The position numbers and the translations under genes were made by a program. A model generated the notes under the pieces. The model was not told the origin of the DNA and searched no databases. It was given only the letters and a program-made list of their open reading frames with translations. DNA of 64,000 nt from assembly GCF_003202285.1 (NCBI RefSeq), contig NZ_MASW01000005.1, positions 248,001 through 312,000 of the forward strand, written 5' to 3'. Shown here in pieces: positions 1 to 8,925 of the stretch. Within the stretch, counting starts at the first letter, position 1, and each line of letters begins with the position of its first letter. Source of the DNA: Prauserella muralis (GTDB lineage Bacteria; Actinomycetota; Actinomycetes; Mycobacteriales; Pseudonocardiaceae).

Positions 1-164
1 AGCTCCGCGCGGAGCACGTAGCGGCCCTCCTCGACCTTGTCCTCCACGCGGATGGTGTGCAGGTCGAAGACCGGGCGCATGGCCGCCAGGGACGGGAACA
101 TCTCGAACAGGTCGGTGAAGTCGGGCAGCAGTGAACGCGGCTGCCTGCGTGCGGGCGCGGTCAT
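1..164 (-). CDS. Hsp20/alpha-crystallin small heat-shock protein (5' part only)
   Basis: Only the first 54 codons are inside the window; the gene runs off the left edge. The product starts MTAPARRQPRSLLPDFTDLF and reaches a stretch DKVEEGRYVLRAEL, which is the opening of an alpha-crystallin domain as in actinobacterial Hsp20 proteins (HspX/Acr relatives). These are ATP-independent cytoplasmic holdase chaperones. The ATG at 162-164 is preceded on the minus strand by a strong AGGAAAGGAG ribosome site. It is transcribed divergently from an Rv1733c-like gene, and two DosR-like boxes lie in the shared promoter, matching the fact that hspX is a classic DosR target in mycobacteria. Family assignment is good; the rest of the protein cannot be seen. 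Confidence 0.8.
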   Translation of the reverse strand, partial: MTAPARRQPRSLLPDFTDLFEMFPSLAAMRPVFDLHTIRVEDKVEEGRYVLRAE

Positions 165-233
165 CGCGGCTCCTTTCCTCGGTCGTGAATCGCTGACACC
201 ACCGATGACACTCCGCTGCGCCACGCGCGCGTA

Positions 234-247
234 GGGACCTCGGGCCG
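234..247. promoter_or_regulatory. DosR-like box 1
   Basis: GGGACCTCGGGCCG matches 9 of 14 positions of the mycobacterial DosR core GGGACTWWAGTCCC. It lies 70-83 bp upstream of the hsp20 start and 89 bp before the Rv1733c-like start. Weaker than box 2 next to it. Confidence 0.45.
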
Positions 248-255
248 AGCCGGGC

Positions 256-269
256 AGGACCAAAGACCC
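256..269. promoter_or_regulatory. DosR-like box 2
   Basis: AGGACCAAAGACCC matches 11 of 14 positions of GGGACTWWAGTCCC. It is in the divergent promoter of hsp20 and the Rv1733c-like gene, 67 bp before the latter's start. The pairing of two boxes 22 bp apart is the usual DosR arrangement of tandem sites about two helical turns apart. Confidence 0.6.
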
Positions 270-335
270 TTCGCGGCGTGGCGCCGTGGGCGCAGGCTCG
301 GTCGCAGAAACCGGAGGCGGGAAGGGAAGCGGGCC

Positions 336-929
336 ATGGAACGGACGGCACGGCGGGCGTTGGGTGCGTGGCGGCGGGTGTGGCCCGGCGCCGGGCCTTT
401 CGTGCGCCGGGAGGACCGGATCGACGCCGCCGCGCGGCTGACCGCTCTGGTGTGCGCGCTGCTGGCCGTTCCGCTCGCCGCGCTGCTCGGCTCGTCGGCG
501 CACGCACGCCAGCTGGAGCTCTCCGCGGGGCAGCTGGCCGCGAGCCGGCCCGCGACGGCCACCGTGCTCGCCGACGCGCCGCGGCGCAGGATCTCCCCGG
601 TGGCCAGCGGATCGCAGTGGGTCGACGTGCCCGTGCGCTGGCAGGTGGCCGGCGCCGAGAAGCGGGGCGTGCTCCGCGTGCTGGAGGGCACCACCGCGGG
701 GAGCAGGCGGCAGATATGGCTCGACCGGGACGGCAACCTCACGGCGGTGCCCGTCACCGCGTCCGACGCGGCCAGGGTCGGTGTGGGGGTCGGCCTGGCC
801 GGCTGGCTGGCGGCGGTGCTGACGCTCGCGTGCGGGTACGGCCTCGTGCGTGCCGGCACCGACCGGCGCCGTCTCGCGGCCTGGGGCCGTGAGTGGGAGC
901 GGGTCTCGGGGGAGTGGAGCACAGCATGA
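336..929 (+). CDS. Rv1733c-like two-helix membrane protein
   Basis: A 197-residue protein with an N-terminal basic region, a membrane segment at about residues 33-55 (LTALVCALLAVPLAALLG), an external domain of about 85 residues with the family pattern of a WQV..G..R.G.. stretch, a G(S/T)...IWLDRDGNLT segment, and a second membrane helix at about 148-170, ending in a short basic tail with paired Trp. This order is that of the Rv1733c family, a conserved membrane protein of the M. tuberculosis DosR regulon whose biochemical role is unknown. ATG follows a GGGAAG site. A paralogue lies at 1823-2410, with a CBS protein between them. Likely controlled by the two boxes upstream. Confidence 0.8.
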   Translation: MERTARRALGAWRRVWPGAGPFVRREDRIDAAARLTALVCALLAVPLAALLGSSAHARQLELSAGQLAASRPATATVLADAPRRRISPVASGSQWVDVPVRWQVAGAEKRGVLRVLEGTTAGSRRQIWLDRDGNLTAVPVTASDAARVGVGVGLAGWLAAVLTLACGYGLVRAGTDRRRLAAWGREWERVSGEWSTA

Positions 930-973
930 CCGGCCACAGTGGATCGAAGTGCCGGCCGGACGAGGAGGACATC

Positions 974-1540
974 ATGCACGCAGCGGACATCATGACGCGA
1001 CCGGTGGTGACGACGTCACCGGATGCTCACGTCACCGACGCGGTCGTGTTGCTGACCGAGGGCGGATTCGCGGGGCTGCCGGTGGTGAACGAGGACGACC
1101 AGGTGGTCGGCATCTTCACCGAGGCCGACGCGCTGCGCAACGGCAACGGCTCCGGCCAGGGTGCCGCCGCCCGCGTCCGGGACGTGATGACCACGCCGGT
1201 GGAGGTGGTGCGACCGGTCACCGAGGTGGCCGACATCGCCCGGCTGATGCTGCGGGACGGCATGCGCTGCCTGCCCGTCGTCGACGAGGGCGTGCTCGTG
1301 GGCGTCGTCAGCAGGCGCGACGTGCTGCGGCCGTTCGTGCGCCCGGACGACGCACTGGCCACGCACGTGCGGAAGGTGCTCGACGACTACGACGGCCACC
1401 GGGACCGGTGGCGGGTCGACGTCACCGGCGGCATCGCCACGGTGAGCGGCGTCTTCGCCGACGAGGCCGAGCGTCGCATCGTCGGCGCGCTGGTGCGCAC
1501 CGTGCCCGGCGTGCTGCGCGCCGACCTGCAGCCCCTGTAG
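974..1540 (+). CDS. CBS-pair plus BON-domain protein
   Basis: A 188-residue protein with two CBS motifs (about residues 4-55 and 68-125; each contains the typical D(I/V)MT..V and GLPVV/CLPVV...LVGV segments) followed by a BON-like domain (about 135-188). CBS pairs bind adenosine nucleotides and act as energy sensors; Hrp1 of the DosR regulon is a stand-alone CBS-pair protein, while CBS-BON fusions are common in actinomycetes. I place the start at the ATG at 974, just behind GAGGAGGAC, rather than farther upstream where the reading frame would overlap the preceding gene. Its ligand and partner are unknown. A gene with the same plan lies at 18772. Confidence 0.85.
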   Translation: MHAADIMTRPVVTTSPDAHVTDAVVLLTEGGFAGLPVVNEDDQVVGIFTEADALRNGNGSGQGAAARVRDVMTTPVEVVRPVTEVADIARLMLRDGMRCLPVVDEGVLVGVVSRRDVLRPFVRPDDALATHVRKVLDDYDGHRDRWRVDVTGGIATVSGVFADEAERRIVGALVRTVPGVLRADLQPL

Positions 1541-1718
1541 CGGCGGCCGTTCCCTCGGCTCCCGGCGCGGTTGTCACAGCTGTTACCTGGCCGTGCTCGC
1601 TGTGAAACGTGCCACTGCTAGCCGCCGCGCCTGCGTCGCCTCCGGCCGTGTTCCCGCACGTCACGGCCGCTGACGCCGCGCCGCGCCCGGCCTCGTTCGG
1701 GTGGCGCGGCGTCGTCGC

Positions 1719-1730
1719 GTGTTGAAACAC
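1719..1730. repeat. 12-bp palindrome in 1541-1822 intergenic region
   Basis: GTGTTGAAACAC is a perfect 12-bp dyad (GA/GA centre imperfect) about 93 bp before the second Rv1733c-like gene. The remaining part of this 282-bp gap shows no gene and no clear DosR box. The palindrome could be an operator, but nothing identifies the factor. Confidence 0.35.
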
Positions 1731-1822
1731 CGGGCCGCCATGGCCGGATAATCGGGTGTACGCGCAGGCTGAGTCGACGGCAGCTCCGGCGAGAGCGCCG
1801 CGCTGAAGGGGGTCGGTGACGC

Positions 1823-2410
1823 ATGGGTCCGTCCGGAGGCAGAGCGGCGCGGTTCTGGCGGTGGCTGCATCCCGGCCGCAACCCGCTCTCCCGGCCGGGA
1901 GACCGCCTCCAGGCCCGCCTGTTCGTGGTCCTGCTGCTGCTGGTGTTGCTGGCCGTTCCCGTCGCCGCCTCCGTCGGCAGCGAGACCTACGCGGGCCGGA
2001 TGGAGGTCGCCGAGCGCGACGCCGACGCCAAGCACAGGGCGACCGCCGTGCTCCTGGCCGACGCGCCGGTGAGCATGGGCGTCGGGGAGCTGGAGACCAC
2101 CCCGGTGCGGGCCCGCTGGCAGACCCCGGACGGCACCACGCGCACCGGTGAGGTCGCCGCCTACCGCGGCAGCACCACCGGATCGAGGATCCCCGTGTGG
2201 CTCGACGACGAGGGCAACCTCACCACGCCGCCGGTGACCACCGCGGCCGCGGCCACCGACGGCGTGAGCGTCGGCATCTCCGTGTGGCTCGCGGTGGCCG
2301 GCGTGTGCGCGGCGGTCTTCGCGGCCGTGCACGGCGTGCTGCACCGCCTGCGCCTCGCCCAGTGGGCCCGCGACTGGGCGAGGGTCGAACGCGAATGGAC
2401 CCGGCACTGA
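1823..2410 (+). CDS. Rv1733c-like two-helix membrane protein (paralogue)
   Basis: A 195-residue paralogue of the product of 336-929 with the same plan: basic N-terminus, membrane helix at about 32-53 (LFVVLLLLVLLAVPVAASV), an external domain with the conserved WQTPDGT..TGEV and GS.IPVWLDDEGNLT segments, a second helix at about 145-165, and a C-terminal ARDWARVEREWTRH-type tail. The ATG at 1823 is preceded by AAGGGGGT. The next gene is convergent. No DosR box is obvious in the gap before it, so it may be regulated differently from its paralogue or read through from upstream. Confidence 0.78.
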   Translation: MGPSGGRAARFWRWLHPGRNPLSRPGDRLQARLFVVLLLLVLLAVPVAASVGSETYAGRMEVAERDADAKHRATAVLLADAPVSMGVGELETTPVRARWQTPDGTTRTGEVAAYRGSTTGSRIPVWLDDEGNLTTPPVTTAAAATDGVSVGISVWLAVAGVCAAVFAAVHGVLHRLRLAQWARDWARVEREWTRH

Positions 2411-2456
2411 GCCGGGCCCATTCGGCCGCACCGTGGCTGCCGGTGCTGCCGGGGAT

Positions 2457-3068
2457 TCAGAGCAGCCAGCGGTTCTGGTTGACCATCGGCAGGTGCGCCC
2501 ACTGGCGGCCGAAGCCCCACGTGTTGCCGGCGTACACGGCGGCCAGCACGATCAGCACCAGCGCGTAGAGGATGTGGTAGTCGAGGATCGGGTTGGTCGA
2601 CATCGACGGCTCGCCCGCCTCGGTGAACCGGTCGAGCGGCCACTCCGCGGCCCACATCAGCAGCATCATCGCGGTGCCCGCCACGGCCGACAGCCGCAGC
2701 CCGACACCCAGCGTGACGGCGATGCCGATACCGAGCAGGCCCAGCATGAACAGCCAGTCGGCCCAGCCCGCGCCCGCCCACGAGCGCAGCGTCTCCGCGA
2801 ACGGCCCGACCTCGACCCGGCTCAGGAAGCCCTCCGTCGGCGAGCCGCCGTTGATCCAGGCGGCCTCCGAGGCGGTGGCGTAGCCCCAGCCGAAAGTCTT
2901 GTCGAGAAACGCCCACAGAAACACCAGGCCGGTGGCGATCCGCAGCACGGCGATCAGCTTGCCGGCCGTGGTCGTCATGACCGCGCCGTGCTGCGGCGCG
3001 GTGTCGGACGCGGTGCGCGCGCCCAGCTGTCCGGCGTCGCCGATCCGCGGTCCCTCTTTGATGGACAT
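2457..3068 (-). CDS. DoxX/DoxD-family quinone-linked membrane protein
   Basis: A 203-residue four-helix membrane protein: a hydrophilic N-terminus of about 35 residues, then RIATGLVFLWAFLDKTFGWG, which is the DoxX-family first helix with the characteristic F(L)DK, and helices at about 115-140, 140-160 and 175-195. DoxD/DoxX proteins are subunits of thiosulfate:quinone oxidoreductase in archaea and membrane redox partners in mycobacteria; the activity here is not known. The ATG at 3066-3068 is chosen because GGAGAAGGAG lies 5-7 bases before it. Divergent from the alcohol dehydrogenase at 3247. In this cluster a quinone-pool role under low oxygen would fit, but that is inference. Confidence 0.75.
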   Translation of the reverse strand: MSIKEGPRIGDAGQLGARTASDTAPQHGAVMTTTAGKLIAVLRIATGLVFLWAFLDKTFGWGYATASEAAWINGGSPTEGFLSRVEVGPFAETLRSWAGAGWADWLFMLGLLGIGIAVTLGVGLRLSAVAGTAMMLLMWAAEWPLDRFTEAGEPSMSTNPILDYHILYALVLIVLAAVYAGNTWGFGRQWAHLPMVNQNRWLL

Positions 3069-3246
3069 GGTGCACTCCTTCTCCTGTACTTCCGCCTGAC
3101 GTTGACGTCGAGTCCGAGTCTGTTGCCGTGGCGGGCGCGACACTGGAGTCGAAGTGCTCACGATGGCGGGGCGATGGTCACCGGCACCGCCGTGGCGCGG
3201 CGGCGTAGAAGTCGCATGAGGACGAACGACACGAGGGGAGACACCC

Positions 3247-4266
3247 ATGAGCGGGCCCGCAGCGCGCATGCACGCGTGGCACGTCACCACGCCGGGGCCC
3301 ATCGCCACCGGGCCGCTGACCTACCGGGACGACCCGGTGCCCGTCCCCGCGCCGGACGAGCTGCTGCTGCGGGTGCTGGTGTGTGGCGTGTGCCGCACGG
3401 ACCTGCACGTAGCCGAGGGTGACCTGCCCGTGCACCGCCCCGGCGTCACCCCGGGGCACGAGGTGGTCGGCGAGATCGTCGCCCTCGGCGCGGAGGTCAC
3501 CGCGGGTTTCGCCGCCGGCGACCGGGTGGGCGTGGCCTGGCTGCGCGGCACGTGCCGGCGGTGCCGGTACTGCACGCGCGGGGCCGAGAACCTGTGCCCG
3601 CACTCGACCTACACGGGCTGGGACGCCGACGGCGGCTACGCCGAGTACACCACGGTGCCCGCCGCCTACGCCCACCCGCTGCCCTCCGGCTACGCCGACG
3701 CGGAGCTGGCGCCACTGCTGTGCGCGGGCATCATCGGCTACCGCGCGCTGCGCCGCGCCGCGCTGCCGGCCCGCGGCAGCCTCGGCATCTACGGCTTCGG
3801 CGCGAGCGCGCACCTCGCCGCGCAGGTCACGCTGGCCGAGGGCGCCCGGGTGCACGTCATGACCCGCAGCGCCCAGGCCCGGCAGCTGGCGCGCGACCTC
3901 GGCGCGGCGTCGGTGCAGGGTGCCGCCGACCCGCCACCCGAGCCGCTGGACTCGGCCATCCTGTTCGCGCCCGTCGGCGACCTCGTTCCCCCCGCGCTCG
4001 CCGCGCTCGACCGGGGCGGCACGCTGTCGGTGGCCGGCATTCACCTCAGCGACATCCCGCCGCTGAACTACCAGCGCCACCTGTTCCAGGAACGCCAGCT
4101 GCGCAGCGTCACCGCCAACACCAGGGCCGACGCCCGCGAGTTCCTCGCCTTCGCCGCGCGGCACCGGCTGCACGTCACCACCACGCGCTACCCGCTCGAC
4201 GGCGCGAGCCGGGCGCTGGCCGACCTGGCGGCCGATCGGGTGAACGGGGCTGCCGTGCTCGGCTGA
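3247..4266 (+). CDS. Zinc-dependent alcohol dehydrogenase (MDR family)
   Basis: A 339-residue medium-chain dehydrogenase. Catalytic zinc ligands are visible as Cys49 (CGVCRTD) and His71-Glu72 (GHE); the structural zinc site has four cysteines at 103, 106, 109 and 117; the Rossmann fold carries GFGASAH at about 180, in place of the more usual GxGGxG. It oxidises an alcohol or reduces an aldehyde with NAD(P)H. The closest type I can name is the AdhA-like alcohol dehydrogenase common in actinomycetes; the substrate is unknown. ATG is preceded by GAGGGGAG. Fermentative NADH disposal would fit the hypoxia cluster, as inference. Confidence 0.88.
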   Translation: MSGPAARMHAWHVTTPGPIATGPLTYRDDPVPVPAPDELLLRVLVCGVCRTDLHVAEGDLPVHRPGVTPGHEVVGEIVALGAEVTAGFAAGDRVGVAWLRGTCRRCRYCTRGAENLCPHSTYTGWDADGGYAEYTTVPAAYAHPLPSGYADAELAPLLCAGIIGYRALRRAALPARGSLGIYGFGASAHLAAQVTLAEGARVHVMTRSAQARQLARDLGAASVQGAADPPPEPLDSAILFAPVGDLVPPALAALDRGGTLSVAGIHLSDIPPLNYQRHLFQERQLRSVTANTRADAREFLAFAARHRLHVTTTRYPLDGASRALADLAADRVNGAAVLG

Positions 4267-4339
4267 ATGCGGCCGATTGGCCGTGCCCTGCTCCCGGGTA
4301 GCACTGTTGTAGTGGACAGAGCCCGTGAGGAGGTGGCGC

Positions 4340-5308
4340 GTGCCGAGCAAGCCGATCCGCCAGCTGCTGGCCGCCGTCGGCGTGTTCGCCGTGGTCGGCG
4401 CCGGGGTGGCCGCGCTGCTGGTGTTCGGCGGCGAGGACGAGGCAGCGCGGCCACCACCGTCGCCGACCCGCACACCCTCCTCGTCGCCGAACCCGCCGCC
4501 GCCCCGCGACCCCGTCCTCGTCGTCAAGATCGACAACGTGCAGGCGGCGCGGCCCCACACGGGGCTCGCCGCGGCCGACGTCGTCTACGTCGAGCCGGTG
4601 GAGGGCGGGCTGACCCGGTTCGCCGCGGTCTACTCGTCGCGGCTACCGGGCGTCGCCGGACCGGTGCGCAGTGCCCGTGAGACCGATGCCGAGCTGCTGG
4701 CCCAGTACGGCAGGCCGACGCTGGCGTTCTCCGGCGCGGCGCCCGAGATCATGCCGGTGCTGCGCAAGGCGCCGCTGAGGATCGTCACCGAGCGCGGCAG
4801 GCCGGGCGCCTACTTCCGGGACGGGGCGCGGCCCCGGCCGCACAACCTGTTCGTCCGTCCGGAGCGGCTGCCGATGGGCCACGGGCCGGGGCCGCAGCGG
4901 GTGCTCGACCGCGGTCCCGCGCCACCCGGTGGAGCTCCCGTCGGCGAGCGCACGGTGCGCTACCGGGGAGCGTCCTACGGGTTCCGGTGGTCCGGGGATC
5001 GCTGGCTGGTGTCGCTGAACGGCACACCGTTGCGGTCGGCGGGCGCCGGGCAGGTGGGGGCGGCCACGGTCGTGGTGCAGCGCGTCGCGATCCGCGAGGG
5101 CCGCAGGGTCGCGGACTCGGCGGGCTCGATGTCGCCGGTCGCGAAGACGGTCGGCACGGGGCAGGCGAGCGTCCTGCGGGACGGCAAGGTCTACCCGGTG
5201 ACGTGGTCGCGGCCCACGGCCCGGCACGGTACGACGTTCACCAAGCCCTCGGGCCAGCAGGTGCCGCTCGCGCCGGGGCGGGTGTGGGTGCTGCTCGTGC
5301 CGCGGTAG
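4340..5308 (+). CDS. DUF3048 (YerB-like) membrane-anchored protein
   Basis: A 322-residue protein with a cytoplasmic start, a single membrane helix at about 8-30 (LLAAVGVFAVVGAGVAALLVF), a proline/serine-rich linker of about 25 residues, and then the DUF3048 domain (about 60-180: VVKIDNVQAARPHTGL, DVVYVEPVEGG.TRFAAVY, GPVRSARETD) followed by a second conserved domain to the C-terminus (about 215-320). B. subtilis YerB is the named relative; function unknown, probably cell-envelope. There is no lipobox cysteine, so it appears helix-anchored. I prefer the GTG at 4340, five bases behind GAGGAGG, over the GTG at 4325. It is not a recognised dormancy gene. Confidence 0.8.
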   Translation: MPSKPIRQLLAAVGVFAVVGAGVAALLVFGGEDEAARPPPSPTRTPSSSPNPPPPRDPVLVVKIDNVQAARPHTGLAAADVVYVEPVEGGLTRFAAVYSSRLPGVAGPVRSARETDAELLAQYGRPTLAFSGAAPEIMPVLRKAPLRIVTERGRPGAYFRDGARPRPHNLFVRPERLPMGHGPGPQRVLDRGPAPPGGAPVGERTVRYRGASYGFRWSGDRWLVSLNGTPLRSAGAGQVGAATVVVQRVAIREGRRVADSAGSMSPVAKTVGTGQASVLRDGKVYPVTWSRPTARHGTTFTKPSGQQVPLAPGRVWVLLVPR

Positions 5309-5314
5309 CCGCGC

Positions 5315-6759
5315 TCACGCGCTGAGCACGCGCAGGGCCGCGGCCAGGGACTCCTCCGGCGAGGTCGTGGTGTCCACGGTCGTGGCCTCCGGCCACACGT
5401 CGGCGTCGGCCGACATCGCCGCGGCGATTCTCGGGTCGGCGTCGGAGATCCCGCCGTGGCGGGAGCGGATGCGCCCGGCGGCCACCTCGGCCGGTGCCGC
5501 GCAGCGCAGCGCGACGAGTTCGCTGTGGACGGCCCGCGCGGCCTCGGCCGCCCTGGCCCGGTCGCCCGCGCGCACCCACGACGCGTCCAGCACCACCGAC
5601 TCGCCCTGCGCCAGCAGCTCCCGCGCCCGGTGCAGCAGCTCAGCGTAGGTGCGCTCGCTGTGCTCGGGGCGTAGATGCCGCCCTGGTAGCCGGCCGCGGC
5701 GTGCTCGTGCGGCGAGCGGCCCGCGAGTTCCTTGCGCAGGCGGTCGCTGGCCAGCAGCACCGCGCCGAGCCGGTCGGCCACCCCGCCCGCGAGGGTCGAC
5801 TTGCCCGTTCCCGGAAGCCCGCCGACCAGGATCAGCCGGGGCCGGCCCGTACGCAGGTGCTCCAGAGCCAGCCGGGCGTAGTCCCTGGCCTCGGCGGCGG
5901 AGTCGGCGTCGCCCTGGGTGGCCCGCAGGCAGGCGACCTTCGCGCGGACGAACGCCCGGTAGGCGACGTAGTGGTGGCGCAGCGACGCGGGAGCCGGATC
6001 GCCCGCGAACTCGGCGTAGCGCTCGAGCAGCCGCTCGGCGAGCCACGGTGCGCCGAGTCGTTCCAGGTCCATCGCCAGAAACGCGATGTCGTCGAGCCCG
6101 TCGAGCCAGCGCAGCCGGTCGTCGAACTCCAGGCAGTCGAGGACCCTGGGGCCGTCGTCGAGGCAGAAGATGTCGGCGGTGAGCAGGTCGCCGTGCCCGT
6201 CGAGCACCCGGCCCTCGGTGATGCGCCGCTCGAACAACGGCTCCCGCCCGGCCAGGAAGTCCAGCGTCAGCCGTTCGATCTCGGCGGCCTCTCCCGCGTC
6301 GAGCACGTCCAGCGGACGGACCTGGTCGAAGCTGTCGCGCCAGCGACCGCGGATGGCGTCCCTGCTGCCCTGTGCCGAGATCTCCTCGCCACGCTCGGCG
6401 CCACCGTGGAAGACGGCGACCATCCTGGCGAGCCGGTCGACGACGTGCGTGACGTCCTCACCGGACTTCACCAGCGTGGCCAGGCGCCGTTCCTGCGGCA
6501 TCCTCCGCATCACGACGAGGAAGTCGGCCGGCTCCCCACCGTCCACACCGGACACCTCGGACACCCCGAGGTACACGTCGGGGGACAGCCGCCGGTTCAG
6601 CTCCACCTCGCGGTGGCAGGCGACGCGCCGCTTCTCGGGCGTGCTGAAGTCGAGGAATCCGAGGTCCACCGGTTTCTTCAGCTTGTACGCGCGGTCGCCG
6701 AGCAGGAACACCACGCCGATATGCGTTTCGTGCACCGCGGCGTAGGGCGGCGGCTCCAT
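5315..6759 (-). pseudogene. Rv2004c-like aminoglycoside-phosphotransferase/AAA kinase, frameshifted
   Basis: Two joined domains: an N-terminal APH-like phosphotransferase (about residues 1-310, with DGHGDLLTADIFCLD as the catalytic loop) and a C-terminal P-loop kinase domain (GGLPGTGKST). This is the architecture of Rv2004c, a DosR-regulon protein. After GGIYAP the frame that continues the family (EHSERTYAELLHRA...VLDASW...) is displaced: near 5664-5665 one base seems to be missing beside a run of four C/G. Without it the protein would be about 480 residues. Either a real inactivating deletion or a sequencing error in a homopolymer. Start ATG (6757-6759) overlaps the stop of the upstream USP (TGATG), and the M. 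tuberculosis order Rv2004c-Rv2005c is kept. Confidence 0.8.
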
Positions 6760-7664
6760 CAGTCGTTCCCGGGCTCGGGGCGCGCGATCATCACGGGGCA
6801 CTCGGCGTTGTGGATGAGCGCCTGGCTCGTGGAGCCGAGGAGCATGCCGCGGAAGCCGCCGCGGCCCCTGCTGCCGACGACCACCAGCTGGGCCTTCGCG
6901 CTCCATTCCAGCAGTTCGTGCCGGGGGCGGTCCTTGACGAGCACCCGCTGCACGGCGACGTCGGGGTACTTCTCCCGCCAGCCGGCGAGCCGCTCGGCGA
7001 GCCTGCGCTCCTCGACGTCGCGCATGGGCTCCCAGTCGAAGTACATGCGCGCCTCGCTGAACACGTCCGCGTCGGCGTCGCTGAAGGTGTGCACCGCCAC
7101 CAGGTCGACGCCACGGAAGCACGCCTCGTCGAAGGCGTAGCCGATGGCGCGCTCGGACAGGGGGCTGCCGTCGATGCCGACCACCACGGGCCGCCGGTCG
7201 TCGGCGGGCACCTGCGGGTAGTCGCCGCGCACCGACACCACCGGGCAGTGCGCGTGTGTCACCAGCGCCAGCGTGGTGGAGCCGATCAGCAGGCCGGCCA
7301 GGCCGGTGTGGCCGGAGGAGCCGAGCACCATCATCCTGGCCGACCTCGACGCGTGGATCAGGGTCGGGATCGGCGGGTCGGACTCGAACCGGGTGTGGAT
7401 GTCGATGTCGCCGGCCTCCTGCGCGACGCGGCGCGCGGTGTGCAGGAACTCCCAGCGCTGTTTGCGCTGCTCCTCGACGAACGACTCCGGCGGGGGAATG
7501 CTCTCGCCCACATAGAGGTCGGGGAAGCCGGCGGCATGCACGAGGTGCAGCGGCGCGTGGTGACGGGCCGCGGTGTCGGCGGCCCAGCGGACGGCGCGCA
7601 GCGACGCCTCCGTGCTGTCCACACCGACGACGATCGGTGCGTTGCCCTGGCTGGCGGTGGTCAT
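6759..7664 (-). CDS. Tandem universal stress protein (Rv2005c-like)
   Basis: A 301-residue protein with two USP domains (about 8-150 and 160-295). Each carries the ATP-binding loop G-x2-G-x9-G-(S/T): LGSSGHTGLAGLLIGSTT in the first and GSRGRGGFRGMLLGSTS in the second. The paired-domain form is that of Rv2005c and relatives, cytoplasmic nucleotide-binding proteins linked to slow growth. The ATG at 7664 is chosen because AGGAGA lies just upstream; 12 further codons upstream are open but have no ribosome site. It is translationally coupled to the Rv2004c-like gene. A DosR-like box lies at 7728-7741, 64 bp upstream. Confidence 0.9.
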   Translation of the reverse strand: MTTASQGNAPIVVGVDSTEASLRAVRWAADTAARHHAPLHLVHAAGFPDLYVGESIPPPESFVEEQRKQRWEFLHTARRVAQEAGDIDIHTRFESDPPIPTLIHASRSARMMVLGSSGHTGLAGLLIGSTTLALVTHAHCPVVSVRGDYPQVPADDRRPVVVGIDGSPLSERAIGYAFDEACFRGVDLVAVHTFSDADADVFSEARMYFDWEPMRDVEERRLAERLAGWREKYPDVAVQRVLVKDRPRHELLEWSAKAQLVVVGSRGRGGFRGMLLGSTSQALIHNAECPVMIARPEPGND

Positions 7665-7711
7665 GGCCTCTCCTGGGTCGTGGTGTTCCTTTCTTCCCAC
7701 GGTAGGTCTGC

Positions 7712-7725
7712 GCGCACCGGTGCGC
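7712..7725. repeat. 14-bp perfect palindrome in the USP/cyclase promoter
   Basis: GCGCACCGGTGCGC, a perfect palindrome directly beside the DosR-like box at 7728. Could be part of an operator or simply a GC-rich hairpin. Confidence 0.35.
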
Positions 7726-7727
7726 CG

Positions 7728-7741
7728 GGGTCGTTCGTCCC
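7728..7741. promoter_or_regulatory. DosR-like box 3
   Basis: GGGTCGTTCGTCCC matches 11 of 14 positions of the DosR core. It lies 64 bp upstream of the Rv2005c-like USP start and 59 bp before the lycopene-cyclase-like start, so it could serve either direction. Confidence 0.55.
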
Positions 7742-7800
7742 CTCGTCACGCGCCGGTGTGCCCTGGCGGGCGGGGCCGCTGGGATGTTGATGTCGTCGGT

Positions 7801-8925
7801 GTGACGATCGTGATCGCCGGGGGCGGGCTGAGCGGGCTGTCGCTGGCCGCCCACCTGACGCGCCAGCCGCCCGCGGAGCCGGTGCTGCTCGTCGACGACG
7901 GCAGTAGACCGGTCACCGGCGCGGGCTGGGCGTGGTGGTCCGAGCGCCCGGGGCTGCTCGACGGCGCGGCGTGCCGCAGCTTCGACCACGTGCGGGTGCA
8001 TGCGGGCGGGCGGGAGCGCGTGCTCGGACTCGGCCGCTACCGCTACCGCTACGCACGCGGCGCCGACCTCGCCGCCGCCGTCGGCAGGCTGACGCGGGCC
8101 GTGCCGGATTTCGCCGCGCGCCGCGGTCACGTCGAGGCCATCACTTCCGACGCAGGCAGGGCCCGCGTCCTGGTCGACGGGACGCCCATCGCCGCCACCT
8201 GGGTGTTCGACAGCGTGCTCGGCCCCGGCGAGCGGCCCCGGGAGGACGCGCGGCTGGTGTTCCGCGGCTGGCATGTCCGCACCGAGCGGCCCGCCTTCGA
8301 CCCGGAGGTGCCCACGTTGTTCGATTTCCGCACCGCCCAGGACGGCGCGGCGAGCTTCGTGTACGTGCTGCCTTTCGGCGAGCGGCACGCGCTCGTCGAG
8401 CACACCGCGTTCGCGCCGCCAGGCACCACCGCCGACGTCCCCGCGCAGCGGGCGGCGCTCGCCGAGTACCTCACCGGGGTGCTCCGGGCGGGCGCCTACC
8501 ACGTCGTGGGCGAGGAGGGCGCCGCGTTGCCGTTGTCGGCCGCGCCCGTGCGCCGCAGGCACGGTGCCGTGCTCACGATCGGCACCGAGGCCGGCCTGGT
8601 CAAGGCCAGCACCGGCTACGCCTATGAGCGCATCCAGCAGGACAGTGCCGCGATCGCGCGGTCGCTGGCCGTCCACGGCCATCCGTTCGCCCTGCCGAGG
8701 CCCAGGCCCCGGCACCGGCTGTTCGACGGCGCGCTCCTCGACGTCGTCACCCGCCACGCGGGCCAGCTGGAGAAGGCGTTCGCCGCGTTGTTCGACCGCA
8801 CCTCGGCCGAGCCGGTGCTGCGTTTCCTGGACGAGCGGACGTCGGTGGCGGAGGAGGCCGCGCTGTTCGCCTCGATGCCCGCGCCCGCCTACGTGGCGGC
8901 GGTCGCGAGGAGGATGCGTGCGTAG
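7801..8925 (+). CDS. Lycopene cyclase-family FAD protein
   Basis: A 374-residue flavoprotein. It opens with VTIVIAGGGLSGLSLAAHL, an FAD-binding GxGxxG fold, followed by GWAWWSERPG, and has KASTGYAYERIQQDSAAI near residue 270, both hallmarks of bacterial CrtY/CrtL-type lycopene cyclases. Such enzymes turn lycopene ends into rings in carotenoid synthesis, but no other carotenoid gene is in this window, so the substrate may differ. The GTG at 7801 is used because the fold starts at once there; no strong ribosome site is seen. The downstream SulP gene starts 8 bp inside this gene's 3' end, so the two are a coupled pair. Confidence 0.75.
   Translation: MTIVIAGGGLSGLSLAAHLTRQPPAEPVLLVDDGSRPVTGAGWAWWSERPGLLDGAACRSFDHVRVHAGGRERVLGLGRYRYRYARGADLAAAVGRLTRAVPDFAARRGHVEAITSDAGRARVLVDGTPIAATWVFDSVLGPGERPREDARLVFRGWHVRTERPAFDPEVPTLFDFRTAQDGAASFVYVLPFGERHALVEHTAFAPPGTTADVPAQRAALAEYLTGVLRAGAYHVVGEEGAALPLSAAPVRRRHGAVLTIGTEAGLVKASTGYAYERIQQDSAAIARSLAVHGHPFALPRPRPRHRLFDGALLDVVTRHAGQLEKAFAALFDRTSAEPVLRFLDERTSVAEEAALFASMPAPAYVAAVARRMRA

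Noticed and set aside
1541-1822. Rex (NADH-sensor) operator near respiratory genes
   Set aside because: Segments such as TGTGAAAC and TTGTCACAG resemble half-sites, but no full TGTGAA-N4-TTCACA inverted repeat exists here or before cydA.
5191-8757. Long minus-strand frame linking the kinase gene, USP region and cyclase region
   Set aside because: Only 5670-6759 of it is a real protein (Rv2004c-like N-terminal part); the rest is an artefact of high GC.
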